NCBI GenBank assembly: GCA_012271065.1
Contig: JAAXHE010000354.1
Location: 1 to 21,895 of the forward strand
Origin: Candidatus Latescibacterota bacterium
Lineage (GTDB): Bacteria > Latescibacterota > UBA2968 > GCA-2709665
Reading direction: 5' to 3'
DNA length: 21,895 nt
The stretch's first letter is position 1. The number at the start of each line of letters is the position of its first letter. This document shows positions 1-6,850 of the stretch, in pieces. Below the pieces are notes generated by a model. The model was not told where the DNA came from, did no database searches, and was given only the letters and a program-made list of their open reading frames with translations. The position numbers and the translations under genes were made by a program.

Positions 1-651
1 TGAAGGCTTACTGAAAGACTCTAACGCTTGGACAGTACGAATACCTGAAAGTGATTCAAATGAAATTGCCGATGATTCAGCCGCGGCTTCTGTTACTTGC
101 TGAGAAGCACGACTAAGATATCGTTTTGAAATCATAACCAATAAAGTATCAAAGGGTAACACAGCTAACGAGATTAGGGCCAACTTCCAATTGATATAAA
201 GCAGAATAGACGGAAAAATAAGCAACTGAATTGAGTTCGTTATAAAGCTATTTACCAGAGAAATGGTGCTATTAATGGAATTGTCCAAATCTCTGAATCG
301 AGACATTACTTCACCTGTTTGTCGATTATCAAAAAAGCTGAAATCTAATGACTGGATATGCGAGTAGAAACGTGACTTAAAATCAAGGCTCATGTTTACT
401 CCGACATAAGTCGCAAAATAGGCACTCAACATATTCGTGAAGCCTAGTCCCAAGGAGAGCACAGCACCTAAAATCAATATAAACGTCATTAGTGTAAAAT
501 CCCTGTGTGGATACACATCGTCAATTAAAACCTTAGTGATATACGGTCCAGGGATCTGCAATATCATTACCAACAAACCGACCAGGAGAGTTTGTGAAAT
601 AAACTTCCAATAGGGACGTAGTAGCTTTATGATTTCAATTATCTGCTTCAT
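1..651 (-). CDS. ABC exporter, membrane domain (partial, runs off left edge)
   Basis: I translated this by hand: an ATG at 651 opens a frame with no stop for 217 codons to the edge, so only the N-terminal part is present. It reads as the type-1 exporter transmembrane domain of a fused permease/ATPase. Hydrophobic segments lie near residues 15-40, 55-85 and 135-180. The stretch FFDNRQTGEVMSRFRD (about residues 107-122) matches the intracellular loop signature of bacteriocin/RTX-type exporters. The ATPase domain would lie beyond the edge. The protein starts directly with the membrane domain, so there is no N-terminal C39 peptidase as in double-glycine peptide exporters. The start overlaps the end of the HlyD-type gene by 17 bases, so the two are translationally coupled and should form one type I secretion complex in the inner membrane. 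The region is clearly AT-richer than the window beyond 3.3 kb. The substrate is unknown. Confidence 0.88.
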   Translation of the reverse strand, partial: MKQIIEIIKLLRPYWKFISQTLLVGLLVMILQIPGPYITKVLIDDVYPHRDFTLMTFILILGAVLSLGLGFTNMLSAYFATYVGVNMSLDFKSRFYSHIQSLDFSFFDNRQTGEVMSRFRDLDNSINSTISLVNSFITNSIQLLIFPSILLYINWKLALISLAVLPFDTLLVMISKRYLSRASQQVTEAAAESSAISFESLSGIRTVQALESFSKPS

Positions 652-1951
652 CTGTTTCTAATCGATATATCCCAGGTCGCTCAATACGACCGATCGTTTT
701 CAAGAATTTCTTCCAAAGCAATTCCACAATTGGGCCTCGCTCTATTACGATCTTAGCCTCAACTCCCATACCATAAGCGAGTGAATAGGTCTTCGTACCA
801 TCAGACACTACTGGATCTGCCACTTGCACCTTTACAGGATAAAGGGCGCTCGCAATTTGTGCCGGCGCAATACCAGCATTCGCAGGCATAATCGGTTCCG
901 GTTTTCTCGGAATGTCGGTTACAGTGCCCTCGAATACCTTATATTGCATATGCGGAAATGCATCTATGTATAGTCGGACCATTTGTCCAATCTTGATTTT
1001 GGGAATATCCACCTCCTGAATCATCACCACCGCCTGCCAGCCGCTCAATTCCGCCAATTCCAGTACAGCTTCCCCTGCCGCAAGGTGATCCCCAACCCTT
1101 TTATCCAGGTCTCGGGTTAACACGGTCCCGGTGACCGGCGCGTGGATGTTCATCTGTTCCAGGTGTGTCTTCAGGAGACGATACCGGCCCCGAAGTTTGC
1201 GGTATATCTGTTTCAACTCATTAAGTTCCTGTTTTCGACTGTCCAGCGCGGCCAGACGTCGTTTTGCATGCTCGATTTCTACCCTTGCCCTTTGTAGTTT
1301 TATTTTATGCTCTCGCATTGGAATAAGCTTATCGATAGGATGTTCGAAATCTTCATGTTTGTGGAAGGGTAAGACAGAATGGTTAAATTCATATTCTACA
1401 CGGGCCCTTTCCATATGGAGTATCTCGGTGTCCCGGTCAGTTTCGGCCCTCGCAATATCCATCTCGATGATTGCACGCTCGCGTTCCCATTCCGCCGGCA
1501 AGGCAGCACGCCGAATCTCATTCAGCTTCATTTCATTTTCGACCTGCTCCAGTTCATTGCGAAGATCGGTATCGTCCAGAGTCAGCAGGAGATCGCCGTC
1601 TGTGACGTCCTGCCTTTGATTGACAAGAACGGTCTTGATCAGTCCGGGCCGCCGAGACTTGACGATTTCTCGAGAGGTTGGCTGAACGTGTCCCTGCCCC
1701 TTGACCGTCACGTCCATTCCCAGATGCCAGCCCAGCAGAACCGTGAGCCCGACCATGCATCCCACAACGCACAGAATGGCGAGCAGAAAAAACCGCACGA
1801 ATCGAAACCCAATACCTGAGGTCGAAAGTACCTCCTGGGCACCGGTATCTTCGCGTGATTCGGTTTCCTGATTACGTTCATAACGATTGGTCGGTTCGCC
1901 TGAGTTCATTACAACTGATCCAATGCCGAGTCCCGAGTTGACGAACTGCAT
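635..1951 (-). CDS. HlyD-family membrane fusion (periplasmic adaptor) protein
   Basis: 438 residues, the normal size for this family. In order: a polar cytoplasmic N-terminus (1-50); one membrane helix at about 52-75; the first half of a biotinyl/lipoyl-like domain (about 85-130, with RPGLIKTVLVNQRQDVTDGD); a long charged coiled coil (about 130-265); the second lipoyl half (about 268-305, with IHAPVTGTVLTRDLDKRVGD); and a beta-barrel to about 410. Such adaptors bridge an inner-membrane ABC exporter and an outer-membrane channel. The gene overlaps the ABC exporter start by 17 bases, which fits a secretion operon. No outer-membrane TolC partner is in the window. No good ribosome-binding site precedes the ATG at 1951. 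A second ATG 14 codons in, at 1909, is an alternative start that would leave the membrane helix intact. The 179-base gap upstream, to the regulator gene, holds no convincing peptide substrate gene. Confidence 0.9.
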   Translation of the reverse strand: MQFVNSGLGIGSVVMNSGEPTNRYERNQETESREDTGAQEVLSTSGIGFRFVRFFLLAILCVVGCMVGLTVLLGWHLGMDVTVKGQGHVQPTSREIVKSRRPGLIKTVLVNQRQDVTDGDLLLTLDDTDLRNELEQVENEMKLNEIRRAALPAEWERERAIIEMDIARAETDRDTEILHMERARVEYEFNHSVLPFHKHEDFEHPIDKLIPMREHKIKLQRARVEIEHAKRRLAALDSRKQELNELKQIYRKLRGRYRLLKTHLEQMNIHAPVTGTVLTRDLDKRVGDHLAAGEAVLELAELSGWQAVVMIQEVDIPKIKIGQMVRLYIDAFPHMQYKVFEGTVTDIPRKPEPIMPANAGIAPAQIASALYPVKVQVADPVVSDGTKTYSLAYGMGVEAKIVIERGPIVELLWKKFLKTIGRIERPGIYRLETDEADN

Positions 1952-2130
1952 CGCTTCAATGAGATTGAATTACGGTCAAGAAAGTGAGGGCGCGCACGGC
2001 CAAAGGAGTGCTTAAGGGGATACATTGTGGATCTGGAGTCACTCCCGGATGACCAGGTAGCATCTGCGGGCATCGTGTGCGTAAGTCAGGTTGCTTATCC
2101 TCATGGAAGCCAGGTAAGGCAATACAACAG

Positions 2131-2877
2131 TCAGCGAGGTGCGTCGAGGGTATCAGACTTTCCTGGCCGGTCCTTCTTGAAATATCTCTTACGAAATTCC
2201 ACTGGTGAAATGCCATGAATCCGGACAAACGCTTCGCAAAGCCGTTTGGACGAACGGAACCCACATTCGGCGGCGATTTCCTTCATATACATTATCGTTT
2301 CGGTAATCAATTGCGCTGCCCCAGCGATCCTGGTCTCTCGCAGTTTTTCCCGAAATGTCTTTCCGAAATATCCTCTGAACAGCCTGCAACCGTATGACGG
2401 CGAGAACCGGAATTCACGCCTGACGTCATCGAAACACAGGTCCGGATTGCTGTAATTCGTGTTCAGAAACGACGCCATCCAGTTCTTCCGAAAATTCCGT
2501 GAGTTCACGGAATTGTCTGGTGTCTCCGGGTGTTCCTCTTTCTGCTTGGCATTATCCAATTTTCCCACAACGTCAAACTTGAGTGACGCTTCCGTCAGAT
2601 CCAGGGATGCCGCTGAATCGACGACGACTATCCTCGCCTCCATTTTTCCAGTACTCGAAATCTTCAGTCCCGTTATTCCATTTACGTTTCGCAGCTGTAA
2701 GTCTGCAGTTCCAACACCAGCTTCTGCTTTCTTTGGAATCTTGAGCCCATCCATCCCGGTTTGCGCGAACAGGATTTCATAAGGGCCTTCACTCATGAAT
2801 TCCTCAACAGCGGACTTGAAAGAAGGGTCGAGTTTTAGAATGAGGAACTTGCGCGGTACCATATCAGGCGCGGTCAC
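2131..2877 (-). CDS. AraC-family regulator with degenerate response-regulator receiver domain
   Basis: 248 residues from a GTG at 2877; an ATG five codons later (2862) is an equally plausible start and neither has a clear ribosome-binding site. The C-terminal part (about 135-240) is an AraC-type double helix-turn-helix: FRFSPSYGCRLFRGYFGKTF forms the first unit and AAECGFRSSKRLCEAFVRIH the second, followed by the usual G-x-S-P-x-E-F-R-K-R ending. Residues 10-109 look like a CheY-type receiver. LKLDPSF holds one of the two acidic residues (D17), ADLQLRNVNG puts an Asp (D59) at the phospho-acceptor position, S88 sits at the switch Ser/Thr position, and K106 at the conserved Lys. One acid of the usual pair is Leu, and the Pro after the acceptor loop and after the Lys are lost. 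It is the first gene of a same-strand set with HlyD and the ABC exporter, which it probably controls. Confidence 0.78.
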   Translation of the reverse strand: MTAPDMVPRKFLILKLDPSFKSAVEEFMSEGPYEILFAQTGMDGLKIPKKAEAGVGTADLQLRNVNGITGLKISSTGKMEARIVVVDSAASLDLTEASLKFDVVGKLDNAKQKEEHPETPDNSVNSRNFRKNWMASFLNTNYSNPDLCFDDVRREFRFSPSYGCRLFRGYFGKTFREKLRETRIAGAAQLITETIMYMKEIAAECGFRSSKRLCEAFVRIHGISPVEFRKRYFKKDRPGKSDTLDAPR

Positions 2878-3665
2878 AACGTGACTTTGGGGTCCATCCC
2901 TTCCTCAAATGACGAATTTCACCGGAGAGCCTAATGAAATTTGGTGTGTCACTATCGACATCAATTGTCATAAATTACTTAATGTGAATCCACGAACCCT
3001 GACCGCTGTTCCGTTAACAAACATTATAATATCGAATAATCCTTAGTCGCAAATCTAAAAGAATCCTTATATTTGTCATTTATTCCGCAAATGTACACTT
3101 TTTCTCAAAACGGCTTTTGTGAATCGCAATGAGCTGAAGAAGTGATAAGTAACCCGCCAGGTTCTCGTATCTGTCGTACGGTGAGAATCGCTCGCTCTGT
3201 CAAGCGTCGATCAGCTATAAAATTGTGTAGTTTCGATGACGTAAGGAGAAAAACCAGTGATTTTATCGTGAGAACTTTCTTCCCTGGACGTTGACCTCAG
3301 AACCCGCCGTCTGAGTGGGTCCGGATGTACGTCTTCGCGATACTTTGGCCCACGACGATAAACGGAGGAACAGGAAAGGCCGCCGCAGAGTGCCTTTCAT
3401 CTGCATCACGCACAACCTCGTGAAGACATGCGCGCCGGACAGGATTCCCGTGCCCGAACAGGACGCTTGAGCGACCCCCTACGCTTCATCCACGGCTCAT
3501 TCATTCATTCATTCATTCGACACACTATTCGACCCTTTGCCTCACGCAAACGTACTTGCTCCTCGATAGAGATGCGTTCGGCGCGCGACGGCGATCTGGG
3601 CTATTGTCCTGGATCGTCCCATTCCGGGCTTGACATTGTCAATGCCGGGCTACATGATCCGTCTT
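2878..3665. other. AT-rich intergenic region between the export cluster and the catabolic cluster
   Basis: About 790 bases with no convincing gene. The left part (2880-3260) is notably AT-rich and separates divergent transcription units, so promoters for both the regulator gene (minus) and the flavoenzyme gene (plus) are expected here. A TATAAT hexamer is present at 3025-3030, but I could not find a well-spaced -35 partner on either strand. The right part is GC-richer and contains a (CATT)5 simple repeat. An open frame at 3428-3910 overlaps the flavoenzyme in another frame, has no family-like sequence and is not called. Confidence 0.6.
3498..3517. repeat. (CATT)5 tetranucleotide microsatellite
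   Basis: Five perfect tandem copies of CATT, about 150 bases upstream of the flavoenzyme start. Tetranucleotide tracts can slip during replication. This one lies outside any called gene, so at most it would change spacing in the upstream region. Confidence 0.9.
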
Positions 3666-4823
3666 ATGAAAAAAGGCGTCGCGAGGTTCGACGTTGTTGT
3701 GGCCGGATTGGGCGCGATGGGCAGTGCGGCGGTATACCATCTGGCAAAAAGCGGCATGCGGGTGGCGGGCTTCGACCGGTTCCATCCGCCGCACGCCCGC
3801 GGATCCTCGCACGGGTCCGCGCGGGTGATCCGCGAGGCCTACGCCGGCGGGCCCGAGTACGTGAATCTGATCAGGCGTGCTTACGCATTGTGGGAAGCCC
3901 TGGAAGATGAGAGCGGCGCGGAACTGTTCCGGACGTATGGACACCTCTCCATGCGGCCGCCAGGCGGGGAGGAGCGCCTCGGCGTTCTGGAAAGCGCACG
4001 TGCGTTCGATATTCCTGTCGAGCGGGTCTCGGCGGAATACGTGCGGCGGCGTTATCCCATGTTTCGGGTCGATGACGGCTGGGAGGGCATCTTCGAGCCA
4101 CGGGCGGGCGCCGTGTTTCCCGAGGCATGCATCGATGCGCACCTGAGGCTGGCGCAATCTGCCGGGGCGGAACTGAACTTCGACTGCCCGGTTCTGGACT
4201 GGACCGCGGATGGAAGCGCGGTGCGGGTGAAAACGCGGTCGGGCGAAGTATCGGCGGGCAGGCTCGTCGTTTGCGCGGGCGCCTGGGGCTCCCGGCTGGT
4301 GGCGGACCTGGCGCTTCCGGTGGAAATCGAGCGGATGACGCTGTTTTTCTTTCGGCCGCTGCAGAACCCGGGAATGTTCGTGTCCGGCCGCTGTCCGAAC
4401 AATACCTGGGTGAACGAGGACGGGGTTTCGTTCTACTGTCAGCCGGACTTCGGGCGGGGTTTCAAGGCGGCATTGCATTGCGGGCGCGCCGGGGTCAACC
4501 CGGACACCCTCGAGCGGAATACGTCACCGGACGACGAGGCTCGGATTCGTCCGCTCGTGGAGCGGTTCATTCCAGACGCGGCGGGACCCGTCGTCGAAAG
4601 CCACGTGTGCATGTATACCAATCTTCCGGATACCAGGTGGATTGTGGATTACCACCCCGGGCATGAGCGGGTGATTATCGCATCGCCCTGCTCGGGGCAC
4701 GGGTTTAAATTTTCGTCCGCGATCGGAGAGATCGTGGCGAAAATGTGTGTGGGCGAAACCGATGCGGCGGATCCCGGGATGTTCGGCATCGCGCCGCTGC
4801 TGGCCGGAGGATCGCGGACGTGA
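3666..4823 (+). CDS. FAD-dependent sarcosine oxidase / N-methyl amino acid oxidase-like protein
   Basis: 385 residues from the ATG at 3666. This is a member of the monomeric sarcosine oxidase / N-methyltryptophan oxidase family, flavoenzymes that oxidise secondary or primary amines to imines and release H2O2. The N-terminal FAD-binding fingerprint is FDVVVAGLGAMGSAAVYHLA, followed by SSHGSARVIREAY, which matches the substrate-site region of the family. GFKAALH contains the oxygen-activating Lys and following His. CMYTNLPDTRWIVDYHP carries the Cys that binds FAD covalently; from this start it is residue 315, the same number as in monomeric sarcosine oxidase, and total length also fits, which supports the start. 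In-frame TTG at 3630 and ATGs at 3642 and 3654 are alternatives; none has a good ribosome-binding site. The TGA overlaps the GTG of the next gene (GTGA), so the two are translationally coupled. The true substrate is unknown. Confidence 0.9.
   Translation: MKKGVARFDVVVAGLGAMGSAAVYHLAKSGMRVAGFDRFHPPHARGSSHGSARVIREAYAGGPEYVNLIRRAYALWEALEDESGAELFRTYGHLSMRPPGGEERLGVLESARAFDIPVERVSAEYVRRRYPMFRVDDGWEGIFEPRAGAVFPEACIDAHLRLAQSAGAELNFDCPVLDWTADGSAVRVKTRSGEVSAGRLVVCAGAWGSRLVADLALPVEIERMTLFFFRPLQNPGMFVSGRCPNNTWVNEDGVSFYCQPDFGRGFKAALHCGRAGVNPDTLERNTSPDDEARIRPLVERFIPDAAGPVVESHVCMYTNLPDTRWIVDYHPGHERVIIASPCSGHGFKFSSAIGEIVAKMCVGETDAADPGMFGIAPLLAGGSRT
4806..4810 (+). promoter_or_regulatory. Ribosome-binding site fixing the GTG start at 4820
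   Basis: GGAGG lies 9 bases before the GTG at 4820, inside the end of the flavoenzyme gene. It rules out the longer open frame that begins upstream at 4745, whose extra 25 residues resemble nothing and merely read through the preceding gene in another frame. Confidence 0.8.
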
Positions 4824-5575
4824 CGATCCAGGACTACGTATCGTGGGCGGATTTCAACGATGACACGCTCCGGTTTTCACGGGCGATCGGCGCGGATATG
4901 ATCTGCCTGGACGTTCGCGCGATGCACCGGCTGGATCCCTCGTTGGATCTGCGCGACGGTCGGGACAGCCGCCCGTTCTTCGAAGCCGCTAGGGAGAAGG
5001 TGGAAGACCACGGGCTGACGTTGTTCAGCGTCTTTATGGCAGGATGGGACGAACTGGCTTTCGGTCTTCCCGATCGCGACGAAAAGCTCGAGGCGTGGTG
5101 CCGCATGTTGCGCTGTCTGGGCGAGGCGGGCGTGAGGATGGCGCTTCATCCTGACGATCCGCCCATCCCGGAGCCGCTTGGCGGCGTCGCGCAGATCGTG
5201 TCCACGCTGGAACAATACCGGCGAATCTTCGCCGCCGCGCCGGGAGACAGCAACGGGATGCTGTTCTGCCAGGGCTGCGTGACCGAAATGGGCGTCGACG
5301 TCTACGAGACCATCCGCGAAATGGGACTTCGCAACAAGATCGTATTCGTGCATTTCAGAAACGTGCGCGGCGCCCTGCCGAGCTTCCAGGAGGTGTTTCT
5401 GGATGAAGGCGACGTGAATATGCGCCGGGCGATGGAGGTCTACAGGGAGGTCGGGTTCAACGGGCCTTTCATGATGGATCATACGCCGGGTATTCCCGGC
5501 GACGAGAAATCCAGGGCCGGCCACGCGTACGCCGTGGGGTATATCCGTGCGCTGATTCAGACGGTCTATGGGTAG
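4820..5575 (+). CDS. Mannonate dehydratase-family (UxuA-like) protein with a 72-residue internal deletion
   Basis: 251 residues from GTG, coupled to the flavoenzyme by a 4-base overlap and preceded by GGAGG. It aligns end to end with its downstream neighbour (5855-6808), sharing DRDEKLEAW, MALHPDDPPIPEPL, MLFCQGCVTEMG, VHFRN, FQEVFLDEGDVNM and FMMDHTPG. These carry the family's metal ligands (His of HPDDPP, Cys of FCQGC, His of HFRN, Asp of MDH), all retained. UxuA dehydrates D-mannonate to 2-keto-3-deoxygluconate using Mn2+. The odd point is that CLGEAGV joins straight to RMALHPDDPP, whereas the neighbour has 72 more residues between these blocks, including the family's YNFxP segment. Part of the TIM barrel is therefore missing. 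It may be inactive, may work as a heteromer with the neighbour, or may have a changed substrate. The reading frame is intact, so I call it a gene. Confidence 0.82.
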   Translation: MTIQDYVSWADFNDDTLRFSRAIGADMICLDVRAMHRLDPSLDLRDGRDSRPFFEAAREKVEDHGLTLFSVFMAGWDELAFGLPDRDEKLEAWCRMLRCLGEAGVRMALHPDDPPIPEPLGGVAQIVSTLEQYRRIFAAAPGDSNGMLFCQGCVTEMGVDVYETIREMGLRNKIVFVHFRNVRGALPSFQEVFLDEGDVNMRRAMEVYREVGFNGPFMMDHTPGIPGDEKSRAGHAYAVGYIRALIQTVYG

Positions 5576-5607
5576 AAGGGCATGGCAGTATCAATTCGCG
5601 GATGTCT

Positions 5608-5640
5608 GGTTTTGCAGGGGCGTCCCTTGTGGGCGCCCGA
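5608..5640. repeat. 33-base dispersed hairpin repeat, copy 1
   Basis: This 33-base unit matches 14032-14064 at 32 of 33 positions. Its core folds as GGGCG-T-CCC, loop TTGT, GGG-CGCCC, a stem with one bulged base. It is intergenic in both places, which is what a REP-like dispersed palindrome would show. Confidence 0.85.
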
Positions 5641-5840
5641 TCACCGGGGAGACGTTAGACGGCAGACGGGAGAGATTACCTGCCTCTTCAGGTTCCTTCT
5701 CATGCAGCAGGCAAGCAGGAGGAACCTATCGGGCGATGGCTTCTTCTACCGGCTCACGTCTACCCTCTTCCGGCTTCACGAAAATTGGCAAGGGAACCGG
5801 GGACGTGTGGGGGTGGCGGGGTTTCTCGGTTACTTAAACG

Positions 5841-5845
5841 GGAGG
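5841..5845 (+). promoter_or_regulatory. Ribosome-binding site fixing the ATG start at 5855
   Basis: GGAGG lies 9 bases before the ATG at 5855, the point where similarity to the upstream paralogue begins. It rejects the 91-codon longer frame starting at 5582. Confidence 0.85.
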
Positions 5846-5854
5846 ACATTTGAA

Positions 5855-6808
5855 ATGTACATACAGGAACAGCTTCCGTGGGACCAGATCAACGACGATA
5901 CGCTGAGTTTCTTCAAGGCGATCGGCGTGGACTATCTGACGGTGAACGCCATACCTCACGATGTGCGTGAGGGCACGGATCGCACGGAACTCTGGCGGGA
6001 CGTGAAAACTCTGGCCGAATCCCACGGGTTGAAGTTGACGAACCTGGCGGCAACCGGTTGGGACGAGATTTCGCTCGCGCTTGACGACCGCGACGAGAAG
6101 ATCGAGGCCTGGCGCCAGCTGTTGCGGAGCATGGGCGAGGTCGGCGTTCCCACGCTGGGGTACAATTTCAAGCCGGCTGGCAATTTCCGTACCGAATCCG
6201 TACCCCCGGGCAGAGGGGGCGCCAGGTACAGCACGTTCGATTACGAGAAGATGATGGAGGACCCGCCGTACTATCCCGACAAGGCCATCTCCGAAGAGAA
6301 GATCCTGGAGAATATCCGGTATTTCCTGGAGCGCGTCATCCCCGTGGCCGAAGAGAACGGCGTACGGATGGCGTTGCATCCCGACGATCCCCCCATTCCG
6401 GAACCCCTGGCCGGCGCCGCCAGGATCGTTTCCACCCTCGAGCAATACCACCACATCTTCGACATGGTACCCAGCAGCAGCAACGCCATGCTGTTCTGCC
6501 AGGGGTGCGTCGCGGAGATGGGCGAAAACGTGTGCGACGCCATCCGGGATATCGGGGGCCGCGACAAGATCGTCTACGTGCATTTCCGGAATATCCGGGG
6601 CGGCCCCAGGAAGTTCCAGGAGGTCTTCGTGGACGAGGGAGACCAGGATATGTACGAGGCGATGCAGACCTATAAGGAAGTGGGCTTCGAGGGGCCGTTC
6701 ATGATGGACCATACGCCCGGCTTCCCGAACACGGACTCCACGTTCTGGGCGGGACGCGCGTTTGCCGTCGGGTATATGCGGGCGTTGATCCAGGCGGTTT
6801 ATCGTTAA
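5855..6808 (+). CDS. Mannonate dehydratase-family (UxuA-like) protein, full-length paralogue
   Basis: 317 residues, closer to the usual UxuA length (about 350-390) than its upstream paralogue. It belongs to the Mn2+-dependent TIM-barrel mannonate dehydratases, which convert D-mannonate to 2-keto-3-deoxygluconate in uronic acid breakdown. It shows the family hallmarks in order: YNFKPAGNFRTE at about residue 105, LHPDDPPIPEPL (metal His), MLFCQGCVAEMG (metal Cys), VYVHFRN (metal His), FQEVFVDEGDQDMYE, and FMMDHTPG (metal Asp plus catalytic His), then the C-terminal GYMRALIQAVY. It differs enough from classical UxuA that its substrate may be another sugar acid. It lies 42 bases before the Gfo/Idh/MocA gene on the same strand, so these are likely co-transcribed. 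Confidence 0.88.
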   Translation: MYIQEQLPWDQINDDTLSFFKAIGVDYLTVNAIPHDVREGTDRTELWRDVKTLAESHGLKLTNLAATGWDEISLALDDRDEKIEAWRQLLRSMGEVGVPTLGYNFKPAGNFRTESVPPGRGGARYSTFDYEKMMEDPPYYPDKAISEEKILENIRYFLERVIPVAEENGVRMALHPDDPPIPEPLAGAARIVSTLEQYHHIFDMVPSSSNAMLFCQGCVAEMGENVCDAIRDIGGRDKIVYVHFRNIRGGPRKFQEVFVDEGDQDMYEAMQTYKEVGFEGPFMMDHTPGFPNTDSTFWAGRAFAVGYMRALIQAVYR

Positions 6809-6850
6809 CCGAGTGGTGTCCGGACACTGACGTGCTGACTGGAGGCGAGT

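Larger units (their letters stand above)
5576..5854. other. Intergenic spacer between the two UxuA paralogues, with a hairpin repeat
   Basis: 279 bases without a credible gene. The downstream gene's frame is open upstream to 5582, but the sequence there is repeat-derived and unlike the family. It holds the 33-base hairpin repeat at 5608-5640. It also has an 8-base inverted pair, AGGTTCCT and AGGAACCT, around 5689 to 5727, which could fold in the transcript. It ends in the strong ribosome-binding site of the next gene. Confidence 0.6.

Noticed and set aside
1954..2090. Short minus-strand frames (22 and about 55 codons) between the regulator and HlyD genes, considered as precursor peptides
   Set aside because: No ribosome-binding site, leader motif or compositional signal; one overlaps the HlyD start in another frame.
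2027..2218. 63-codon GTG frame on the plus strand with a GGGG upstream, considered as a small secreted peptide for the exporter
   Set aside because: It overlaps the 3' end of the regulator gene in antisense, lies on the opposite strand to the operon, and has no double-glycine leader or Cys/Ser-rich core.
3025..3030. TATAAT hexamer as a -10 box
   Set aside because: No -35 hexamer at an acceptable spacing on either strand; such a hexamer is expected by chance in an AT-rich stretch.
3428..3910. 160-codon plus-strand frame overlapping the flavoenzyme start
   Set aside because: It runs through the CATT repeat and then reads the flavoenzyme gene in a wrong frame.
3639..4478. 279-codon minus-strand frame opposite the flavoenzyme
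   Set aside because: Antisense to a gene with FAD-binding and covalent-Cys motifs; no motifs of its own.
4745..4819. N-terminal extension of the first UxuA-like gene
   Set aside because: The extra 25 residues read through the flavoenzyme gene in another frame, and GGAGG plus GTG at 4820 give a better start that matches its paralogue.
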